Shown here in pieces: positions 1-5,314 of a stretch of 6,046 nt of DNA. The notes under the pieces were generated by a model. That model saw only the letters and a program-made list of their open reading frames with translations, searched no databases and was not told where the DNA came from. How positions within the stretch are numbered: position 1 is the stretch's first letter; each line of letters starts with the position of its first letter. The position numbers and the translations under genes were made by a program. Source of the DNA: Deltaproteobacteria bacterium (GTDB lineage: Bacteria > Desulfobacterota > Desulfobacteria > Desulfobacterales > JAFDCJ01); contig JAJRVC010000260.1 of the NCBI GenBank assembly GCA_024277475.1, positions 1 through 6,046 of the forward strand, given 5' to 3'.

Positions 1-2
1 AT

Positions 3-143
3 GACGGCGACAGCGGCGGCGATGACGGTGACAGCGGCGGCGATGACGGTGACAGCGGCGGCGACGACGGCGACGACGGCGACGATGGCGACGACGGCGA
101 CGACGGAGATGACGGCGATGACGGCGATGACAGCGACGACGGT
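3..143 (+). repeat. In-frame tandem repeats: 21-bp x3, then 9-bp x9
   Basis: Three nearly identical 21-bp units (3-23, 24-44, 45-65) encode DGDSGGD. From 63 to 143 the pattern becomes nine 9-bp units of the form GAY GAY GGN, one of them ending in AGC instead of a Gly codon. All units are multiples of three, so copy-number change by slippage would alter tail length without shifting the frame. Confidence 0.9.
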
Positions 144-377
144 GAGAATGGTGATGATGGCGAATCTTCAGGTGAAGATAACGGGCATGTCGGTGAAGAT
201 AGCAGCAGCCATGATAGCAGTGAAAGCAAAGGAACCGGCAGTGACTCGGCCGGCACCGGCGCCGGCGACAGTTCAAACGACGGTTCATCAGGGCTGACTG
301 GTGTCGGCGGCATCCCGGGACTTTCGCCCGTTTCCGCCGGTGATGAAGCCGGCCTGGTCGGTAACTGGGGCGATTAA
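3..377 (+). CDS. Asp/Gly-rich low-complexity C-terminal tail of a protein (5'-partial)
   Basis: The gene enters from the left edge and ends at TAA 375-377, so only the last 124 residues are visible. I chose this frame because it continues past the repeats to a normal stop and gives a coherent acidic tail. It begins with three DGDSGGD heptapeptides, continues with about nine D-D-G triplets (residues 21-47), then a Ser/Glu/Gly/Asp stretch with scattered His, and finishes with a less biased Gly/Pro/Val segment ending in NWGD. There is no catalytic motif, no membrane segment and no canonical RTX nonapeptide. Such tails usually occur on exported or surface proteins, where the Asp side chains could bind divalent cations; that is inference. 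The parent protein's function cannot be told. It lies 135 bp upstream of the sigma factor, and no link to it is shown. Another frame is also open from position 1 to 297 but gives an implausible Met/Ala/Thr peptide. Confidence 0.8.
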   Translation, partial: DGDSGGDDGDSGGDDGDSGGDDGDDGDDGDDGDDGDDGDDGDDSDDGENGDDGESSGEDNGHVGEDSSSHDSSESKGTGSDSAGTGAGDSSNDGSSGLTGVGGIPGLSPVSAGDEAGLVGNWGD

Positions 378-430
378 GAAGAGGGATTCTTATTATTTCG
401 TACTTTCGTGATTAGTTTTTTCTGTTTGGT

Positions 431-474
431 CCCGGTTTGTCCGGGTTAGGAATTGATATTATCCTTTAATTCCT
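431..474. promoter_or_regulatory. Two inverted repeats upstream of the sigma-factor gene
   Basis: The 135-bp gap 378-512 holds two short dyads. The first is CCCGG (431-435) and CCGGG (441-445) around a 5-nt centre. The second is AGGAATT (448-454) and AATTCCT (468-474) around 13 nt. The stretch TATTAT (457-462) inside the second dyad resembles a -10 box, but I see no convincing -35 partner. Neither dyad is followed by a T-tract, so a terminator is unlikely. They may be an operator or promoter region for the sigma/anti-sigma pair; this rests on position only. Confidence 0.3.
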
Positions 475-512
475 CAATTTGGCATTAATTTCTTTAGCAG
501 ATTTGAGATAGC

Positions 513-1088
513 ATGGCTACCCGTTCACTGAACATTTCACAACTTCGGGAGGAAGCACTTCAACAGGAGATCGTCAGCTTCCTCCCGCGGTTGCGCCGTT
601 TTGCGAGGAGTCTTACCAAAGATCCCGACAAGGCGGATGATCTGGTTCAGGCCGTTTGCGAACGTGCTCTGGACAGGCTGGCTGATGTTCGTGAAGGGAC
701 CCGGCTGGACAGTTGGCTTTACCGGATCATGTACACTCGTTGGATCGATAAATTACGCCGGGGCAAAACCCGGGCGGCCAATCTGATCCTTTTAGCCGGC
801 GCGCATGCCCCAGTTGTTGCGGACAAAGAAACCGGGAACTATCTTGACACGGCCCTGGATATACAAAAGGCTCTTGATACTCTGCCTGCTGAACACCAGG
901 CCGCGATTGCACTGGTGAGTGTGGAGGGTTATTCTTATGGAGAGGCGGCGGCGGTGCTGGACGTACCCGTCGGCACCGTGGCAAGTCGTGTTGCGCGGGC
1001 AAGAACCATGCTCGGCAGATTTTTGATGCACGAACGGCGGCAGGACCTTCAACCCCTTAAACGTCACTCAGGGGAGCGAGAAAAATGA
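513..1088 (+). CDS. ECF-type RNA polymerase sigma factor
   Basis: This 191-residue protein has the usual size and two-domain layout of an extracytoplasmic-function sigma factor, which directs core RNA polymerase to a specific promoter set. Region 2 spans about residues 23-85, with the helix carrying ADDLVQAVCERAL (41-53) and the region 2.3/2.4-like segment DSWLYRIMYTRWIDKLRR (66-83). Region 4 spans about 117-167, with LPAEHQAAIALV (124-135), then the helix-turn-helix YSYGEAAAVLDVPVGTVASRVARAR (split over 140-164). No region 1 or 3 is present. The start is ATG 513 with only a weak GAG at 505-507. The stop overlaps the next start in ATGA (1085-1088), the usual arrangement of a sigma factor with its anti-sigma factor. 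Assignment to an ECF subgroup is not possible by eye. Autoregulation would be typical, but I cannot identify a convincing ECF promoter upstream. Confidence 0.93.
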   Translation: MATRSLNISQLREEALQQEIVSFLPRLRRFARSLTKDPDKADDLVQAVCERALDRLADVREGTRLDSWLYRIMYTRWIDKLRRGKTRAANLILLAGAHAPVVADKETGNYLDTALDIQKALDTLPAEHQAAIALVSVEGYSYGEAAAVLDVPVGTVASRVARARTMLGRFLMHERRQDLQPLKRHSGEREK

Positions 1089-1723
1089 AACAAAAAAACC
1101 ATGAAATCATGCTTTCGGCCTATCTTGACGGCGAGCTTGATGCTGCTGCGATGTCCGAGGCGGATAGGCTTTTAGAAAAAGACGAAGCGGCAAGAAGGTA
1201 TGTTCTGGGTGTGGTCAGAACCACTGCATTGCTGCGGGCAAACATGAACAATGTTCTGGGTGAGGCAATCCCGCAACGCCTTCTCGATTCACTGAGCGAA
1301 CAGAAAATCACCCGTTCCGGTCGAAAAACCGTGATTCCCAAACTGATCCGAGTGGCGGCCGTTCTTATTTTGGGATTGCTCGGGTTTGGCGGCGGGGTGT
1401 TAATGGAACGTAACAGCGTAGAACGTTTATCCGCTGTGATGGCACCCCTGCCCGCTCGCTACAGCGACGTCGTCAATAGAGCCCTGGAATATAACCTGAG
1501 TGGTAGAGCGCAAAAATGGCAGGCATCGGGAAGCGCGGTTGCCGTAACAGTGACTCCCGTACAAACATATCGCGACAAGAACGGTCTCTATTATCGCGAG
1601 TATCGACTGGAAGTCGCTACTAAAAATGATCGCAGCCGAATCAATGGCCTGGCATATCGTACATCAAAGGGGCACTGGAAAACCAAAGCACTATTTTTCC
1701 CGAATGGGAAAAACGCTGTCTGA
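1085..1723 (+). CDS. Single-pass membrane anti-sigma factor with surface-antigen-like periplasmic domain
   Basis: This 212-residue protein overlaps the sigma gene by 4 bp and has a strong ribosome site, GGGGAG at 1071-1076, 8 nt before ATG 1085. The N-terminal cytoplasmic part carries the anti-sigma signature LSAYLDGEL (10-18) and a helical segment to about residue 60. It has no cysteine anywhere, so it cannot be a canonical HxxxCxxC zinc-binding anti-sigma domain. One membrane helix lies at about 87-107. The periplasmic part (about 108-212) contains a domain at 132-198 that matches the C-terminus of the lipoprotein encoded at 2025-2975 without gaps: shared RALE, W145, P158-V159, YYR (169-171), GLA (188-190) and W198. 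The layout resembles the RT0821/Lpp0805-type 17-kDa surface-antigen C-terminal domain. Expected role: hold the sigma factor at the membrane and release it on an envelope signal. The signal is unknown. Confidence 0.85.
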   Translation: MKQKNHEIMLSAYLDGELDAAAMSEADRLLEKDEAARRYVLGVVRTTALLRANMNNVLGEAIPQRLLDSLSEQKITRSGRKTVIPKLIRVAAVLILGLLGFGGGVLMERNSVERLSAVMAPLPARYSDVVNRALEYNLSGRAQKWQASGSAVAVTVTPVQTYRDKNGLYYREYRLEVATKNDRSRINGLAYRTSKGHWKTKALFFPNGKNAV

Positions 1724-1826
1724 TCAACTGCATGATGGAATATGAGGTAAGGCTGTTATTTGTAGAAGGTGCCAGCCCAGCCGCGGCCCAAAAAAACAGC
1801 CGGTCAAATCGGAAAAGAAACTGATG

Positions 1827-1868
1827 AACGTCGAACATCGAACGCCCAACATCGAACGTCGAATGAAT
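1827..1868. repeat. Tandem heptamer block, consensus AACRTCG
   Basis: Six consecutive 7-bp units. Units 1 and 5 are AACGTCG, units 2 and 4 are AACATCG, unit 3 is the variant AACGCCC, and the last unit has decayed to AATGAAT. The block gives spurious peptides with an RTSN-type repeat in translation. From memory, similar heptamer-bearing intergenic repeats are dispersed in Desulfobacterota genomes; this was not checked. Confidence 0.8.
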
Positions 1869-2014
1869 GTATTCTGTCTGTTTTAAAAAGATTTAGCGAC
1901 CTGTCGGGTCGTAGCCTGAAGCATTTCCATCCTTCGATATTCTGCGGTTCGCTGTTCAACCCTGGTCCGGTCGCTGAAGCGGCCGATTTGATCCAAATGG
2001 AGACATTAAAGTGT

Positions 2015-2018
2015 GGAG
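2015..2018 (+). promoter_or_regulatory. Ribosome binding site that fixes the lipoprotein start
   Basis: GGAG lies 6 nt before ATG 2025. The longer in-frame GTG at 2013 overlaps this site and has only GGAG 1999-2002 at a poorer spacing of 10 nt. Starting at ATG 2025 also gives a signal peptide of normal length, with the lipobox Cys at residue 28. Confidence 0.6.
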
Positions 2019-2024
2019 TCTTAT

Positions 2025-2975
2025 ATGATTATAAACAGTATCAATTTTGATAGAATTCTTCGCGGGATTGCCATAGGGTTGTTTATAACCCTATCAGCCT
2101 CCGGCTGTGCAACCATTCCGCAGTCATCCGGTTCGTCACTCAGTTCCGCACCACTTCCTTCCTATAAGCAAGGAACCACTTTTGTTTATTCCGACGGCAA
2201 GTGGGAGACCGTCATGGATACGTCCCCTGAAATGGTAACCTGGAGTGACTACCGCAACTACGTTTCAAGCGGCCCGCGGGACTTCACCCGTCGTCGGACG
2301 AAATGGGAAACAAAAACACGTAGCGGGACACGGCAGTATGGGCCGCGCGCTGACTTGTTTTTTAAAAGTGATACTTCTTTGTGGCCTCTGCGTGCCGGAA
2401 ATATCGCAAATTATTCCGAAACAGGCACCTGGGTCGATAAAGACGGCGTCGAAACGTCTTATCAGACCGAATGGAGCTGCGAGGTTGACGGAACCGAACG
2501 AGTCTCGGTAATGGCGGGTGAATTCGATACCTGGAAGATTGTCTGCAAACGCTACTATGTTTCAAAGAGCAAATCAAAATCCAATTTGCGGGAGGTGAAG
2601 ACCTGGTATTATTCTGCCGAAGTGGGTCATTATGTTCTGACCGCCAGTAAATATTACTATGAGAAAAAATCGCGGCGTCAGGAATTGCTGGCCGTGCTGC
2701 CGCCCCTCGATGATATTCCCGCTGAAGCACGCCTTGAAATGAAACGGTGCTTTCAGCGGGCGCTGGAGTTTAAGAAAAGCGGTGAATCCGTGTCCTGGTC
2801 GAATCAACAGTCAGGGATTTCCGGTGAAACTTTACCTGTCAATACGTTCAAAACACCAGACGGAAAATACTATCGTCGCTATGTTCAGCAACTGAAACTG
2901 CCGGGCAGCCATCGAACTTACTATGGACTGGCCGTCAGGGGCTCCGATGGTGTGTGGACGATTCCCCGCCGATGA
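2025..2975 (+). CDS. Lipoprotein with a beta-rich middle region and a C-terminal 17-kDa surface-antigen-like domain
   Basis: This is a 316-residue predicted lipoprotein. The signal peptide has a basic start, a hydrophobic core (about 13-24) and the lipobox LSASGC with the lipid-anchored Cys at 28. A Ser-rich linker follows. The middle region (about 40-215) is rich in Trp, Tyr and Thr and includes a segment around W150-C152 to C174, with AGEFDTWKIVC, resembling DUF3108-like beta-rich envelope proteins; C152 and C174 could pair. The C-terminal domain (about 245-311) has RALE, W258, P271-V272, DGKYYRRY (279-286), YGLAVRG (300-306) and a final DG.W, matching the surface-antigen C-terminal layout and the periplasmic domain of the anti-sigma factor at 1085-1723. 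It probably sits in the outer membrane facing the periplasm or surface; its biochemical role is unknown. It lies 67 bp upstream of the cytochrome gene on the same strand, so co-transcription is possible. Confidence 0.8.
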   Translation: MIINSINFDRILRGIAIGLFITLSASGCATIPQSSGSSLSSAPLPSYKQGTTFVYSDGKWETVMDTSPEMVTWSDYRNYVSSGPRDFTRRRTKWETKTRSGTRQYGPRADLFFKSDTSLWPLRAGNIANYSETGTWVDKDGVETSYQTEWSCEVDGTERVSVMAGEFDTWKIVCKRYYVSKSKSKSNLREVKTWYYSAEVGHYVLTASKYYYEKKSRRQELLAVLPPLDDIPAEARLEMKRCFQRALEFKKSGESVSWSNQQSGISGETLPVNTFKTPDGKYYRRYVQQLKLPGSHRTYYGLAVRGSDGVWTIPRR

Positions 2976-3042
2976 CAGCGAAAGATACCCTGATTTGTTT
3001 CTGAAAATGACGAGGTTTGGAATAAACTGAAAGGCTTAGCCC

Positions 3043-4779
3043 ATGCGGTACAGCGGATTGTTTGTAATTTTTTTCTTTTTACTTCTGGTTGCCTGTTCAG
3101 GCGGCGGAAGCAGTGGTTCCGACGGTGACGATCAAAAAAACCCACCCTCTTCAGGTGTTGATACGGATAATGTTCTGTTGGCTTTTAACGATCTGGGCAT
3201 GCATTGCATTGACCGGGAGTTTTCCATCTTTTCCATTCTGCCGCCTTTCAATGTGGTCAATGCCCAGGTGGTTACCCAGGATGGCAGCGGAAAACCGGTG
3301 GTAATGGACGAAGACGAGGTCGAACTTCGATATACCCATACGGCAGATCCCTCCGGTTCTACCAATTCGTTCAGTACAGGCAAAACTGATTTCTGGCAGC
3401 ATGCAGAAAGCCTTTTCGGCGTAGACCTGGAACCAGGCGAAGGATTGACAGGCCTCTACATGCCGGCTGACAATCTGGATAATCAGGGTGAACAGCCCCT
3501 GGGATTCAATGCTGATTATGGCTGGTTCAGCGCCGCGGGGATTCCCATCACACCGATAGACGACACTTTTAAGACCAACACCTATCCCCTGATGCGGGTG
3601 TCTGCCTACGACAAACCAAGCGGGGATCTGATTGGATTTCTGGATGTCGTGGTGCCGGTTGCCGCGGAGACCGATTGCCAGAACTGCCATACCAGCGGGC
3701 AAATAGCCGCCGACAACCCGGCGATTACGTGGTCCGATGATGCCGATCCGGAGGTGCAAAGCAAGAAAAACGTCCTGATTTTGCACGATGCAGCCGAGGG
3801 GACCCAACTGGCGAATTCAACCCCGGTCTTGTGTTCGCAATGCCATTATTCGCCGCCCCTGGATCTAAGCGGCGCCGGGCCTACTGGACCCCAGCAAAAT
3901 CTGCCTACTTTTTCCAGGGCCATGCACGCATACCACGGCGGCCTCGTCGACACTCTCGACAATCCTGTATTTCCTCCCGGAGCACCGGTGGAAGATACCT
4001 GCTACCAGTGCCATCCCGGCAGCATTACGCAGTGCCAGCGGGGGGCTATGAAAACCGGCGGTATGGACTGCAATTCCTGTCACGGCGACCTGCTTGCCGT
4101 CGGTGGGGTATTTGCGCTGCAGCCCGGTGGTTCTATTGACGGCAACAACGACGACCGAGGGCGACGCCCTTGGCTGGACCTGCCCCGCTGCCAATCCTGT
4201 CACACCGGAGATGCCGTCAACCATCTGGCGGGAGCGGACCTGGTGGCCGACAGTTCCGGAATCCGCCTGGTTCAAACCTACCGGACCGGAGATGCTTCAG
4301 CCTCCCCGCTGCTTGCGGTTAACAATCGTTTTGCCGAGCAAGACAACAGCCTGTTTCGCAACAGCAAGGGGCATGGAGGACTGGCGTGTGAAGCGTGCCA
4401 CGGCAGCACTCACGCCATCTGGCCCAATGCGGATGCCAACGCCAATGATAACATTGCCGCAGTGCAACTGCAGGGATATGCAGGAACTCTTATCGAATGT
4501 ACCGTTTGCCATGTCTCCGGGAGTCTGCCTTTGACCACCAGCGGTCCCCACGGTCTGCACAATGTAAATGAAAATCGCTGGATAGATGAAGACCACGGAA
4601 AGTTTTTCGAGAAAAATGAAAATAGCTGCAAGGCCTGCCACGGAATTGATTTACGTGGAACGGCTCTGGCCAAAATGCCGGTGGCACGTACATTTAGGAT
4701 TGAAGATGATGAGACCGTCAATTTTGCAAAAAACGAACTTGTGCGCTGCAATCGATGCCACGGAATGCCTGACGACTGA
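3043..4779 (+). CDS. Nine-haem lipoprotein cytochrome c
   Basis: This 578-residue multihaem c-type cytochrome probably carries electrons in the periplasm or at the outer membrane. The signal peptide ends in the lipobox LVAC with Cys at 18, followed by a Gly/Ser/Asp linker to about 40. Residues about 43-210 form a haem-free N-terminal region with a notable LGMHC (His54, Cys55). Nine CXXCH haem-attachment motifs follow, with the first Cys at residues 212, 264, 320, 343, 383, 449, 486, 529 and 569. About twelve further histidines lie outside the motifs, enough for bis-His ligation of all haems. The last motif is only five residues from the C-terminus. The start is ATG 3043 with AAGG 8 nt upstream, and the gene ends in tandem stops TGA TAA. 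There is no porin or partner cytochrome in the window, so the electron donor and acceptor are unknown. Confidence 0.93.
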   Translation: MRYSGLFVIFFFLLLVACSGGGSSGSDGDDQKNPPSSGVDTDNVLLAFNDLGMHCIDREFSIFSILPPFNVVNAQVVTQDGSGKPVVMDEDEVELRYTHTADPSGSTNSFSTGKTDFWQHAESLFGVDLEPGEGLTGLYMPADNLDNQGEQPLGFNADYGWFSAAGIPITPIDDTFKTNTYPLMRVSAYDKPSGDLIGFLDVVVPVAAETDCQNCHTSGQIAADNPAITWSDDADPEVQSKKNVLILHDAAEGTQLANSTPVLCSQCHYSPPLDLSGAGPTGPQQNLPTFSRAMHAYHGGLVDTLDNPVFPPGAPVEDTCYQCHPGSITQCQRGAMKTGGMDCNSCHGDLLAVGGVFALQPGGSIDGNNDDRGRRPWLDLPRCQSCHTGDAVNHLAGADLVADSSGIRLVQTYRTGDASASPLLAVNNRFAEQDNSLFRNSKGHGGLACEACHGSTHAIWPNADANANDNIAAVQLQGYAGTLIECTVCHVSGSLPLTTSGPHGLHNVNENRWIDEDHGKFFEKNENSCKACHGIDLRGTALAKMPVARTFRIEDDETVNFAKNELVRCNRCHGMPDD

Positions 4780-4790
4780 TAAATGCCTGA

Positions 4791-5159
4791 AAATCGGGAA
4801 GGGCTGTATCCACCTTTCTGTTTTTTGGTGTAATAGACACAAGTGGATTTAATTCCTCCGAAATACGGGAGACTGAAGGTTCGGTAGGAGATGAAAAATT
4901 TATTTTTGCAGACGATTTCTCGCTCGGCAAATCGACGGATGTAAATCCAGGCATCACCAATCCAGTGCCGGACTCCGAATTGACGGCCACGACGGTCACA
5001 TTTCAATGGTCCGCCAATGGGGCGGCGGTGACCGAATGGTGGCTGTATATCGGTACCGTCCCGGGTGCAAAGGACATCTATGACAGCGGCTCTCTGGGTA
5101 ACGCCACTTCCGATACCGTCAGCGGATTGCCTGATGACGGCAGTCAGAGAAGTGTATGA
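4791..5159 (+). pseudogene. Truncated fragment of an exported-type protein with a beta-sandwich-like domain
   Basis: The frame is open from just after TGA 4788-4790 to TGA 5157-5159 (122 codons), but it has no ATG; the first GTG (4965) lies in the middle of coherent coding sequence. The translation looks like real protein: FNSSEIRETEG, then KFIFADDFS, a PVPDSEL segment, then FQWSANGAAVTEWWLYIG, IYDSGSLG and SGLPDDGS. From memory, such FxW...GA..T.WWLYVG...YDSGSLG segments occur in secreted or surface proteins of Desulfobacterota and normally continue with a further beta strand after GLP.DGS. Here the reading is cut to QRSV and stop exactly where a 17-bp inverted repeat begins. I read it as a gene remnant lacking both ends. 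Use of an unusual start codon, or a sequencing frameshift upstream, is possible. The parent function is unknown. Confidence 0.55.
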
Positions 5160-5189
5160 TTTATTTCATTTGAATGAAATAAATCATAC
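5154..5189. repeat. 17-bp perfect inverted repeat (36-bp palindrome)
   Basis: The left arm GTATGATTTATTTCATT (5154-5170) is the exact reverse complement of 5173-5189, separated only by TG. It is AT-rich, contains the stop codon of the fragment at 4791-5159, and lies between two convergent coding regions. There is no T-tract directly after it on either strand, so it is not a classical intrinsic terminator, though it could still stop or protect RNA 3' ends. It may equally be a scar or end of a mobile element. Confidence 0.85.
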
Positions 5190-5314
5190 TATTTGACTCT
5201 ACATTCAACCTCAGTCTCCTCAGTATCGGCACACTGAACATCGTTTTTCTCTATCTATTAAAATTGTTTAAGATAATGAAGTATACAACCTTTGGGTGTG
5301 GAATGGTATAGAAA
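5190..5314. other. Convergent intergenic stretch, no gene seen
   Basis: This AT-rich stretch lies between the palindrome and the 3' end of the RNase Z-like gene. It contains a short direct repeat CCTCAGT (5209-5215 and 5218-5224) and a weak stem TCAGT/ACTGA (5220-5224 and 5233-5237) followed by a five-T run at 5243-5247. I see no small ORF with a plausible ribosome site and no RNA gene. Confidence 0.5.

Larger units (their letters stand above)
1724..2024. other. Gap of about 300 bp without a convincing gene
   Basis: Two ORF-like readings cross this stretch (+ strand 1769-2050 and - strand 1641-1838), but both run through the heptamer repeat and have no protein-like composition or good ribosome site. 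The stretch holds an 8-bp palindrome GCCGCGGC (1780-1787), an A-tract just after it, the AACRTCG heptamer block (1827-1868), a small dyad CGACC/GGTCG (1897-1901 and 1907-1911), and AGCGACC (1896-1901 region) inversely matched by GGTCGCT (1969-1975). The whole 1769-1980 segment may be one degenerate dispersed element. No clear terminator for the anti-sigma gene or promoter for the lipoprotein gene was found. Confidence 0.55.

Noticed and set aside
1..297. Open frame giving a Met/Ala/Thr-rich 98-residue peptide
   Set aside because: It is a shadow of the Asp/Gly repeat. The frame at 3-377 runs further and gives a coherent acidic tail.
1641..1838. - strand ORF of 65 codons
   Set aside because: Antisense to the end of the anti-sigma gene and the repeat element, with no domain or start signal.
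2013..2024. GTG start four codons upstream of the lipoprotein start
   Set aside because: It overlaps the GGAG that serves ATG 2025 and has a poorer ribosome site itself.
1769..2050. + strand ORF of 93 codons across the heptamer block
   Set aside because: Repeat-derived translation with RTSN-like units, no good ribosome site, and it overlaps the signal peptide of the lipoprotein.
3199..3207. MHC at residues 53-55 of the cytochrome as a tenth haem site
   Set aside because: It lacks the CXXCH pattern; at most it could be an axial ligand or metal site.
3151..3807. - strand ORF of 218 codons antisense to the cytochrome
   Set aside because: The + strand has a signal peptide and haem motifs. The antisense frame shows no recognisable domain and is a shadow.
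4891..4944. AGGAG followed by ATG at 4891
   Set aside because: The reading is only 17 codons long and out of frame with the coherent fragment around it.
4410..5006. - strand ORF of 198 codons across the cytochrome 3' end and the gene remnant
   Set aside because: It crosses two coherent + strand coding stretches and has no domain, so it is a shadow.
4965..5159. GTG 4965 as the start of a small gene
   Set aside because: Protein-like sequence continues upstream in the same frame back to 4791, and no ribosome site precedes the GTG.
5220..5247. Stem TCAGT/ACTGA followed by a T run as an intrinsic terminator
   Set aside because: The stem is only 5 bp with an 8-nt loop, and the T run starts several bases after it; too weak to call.
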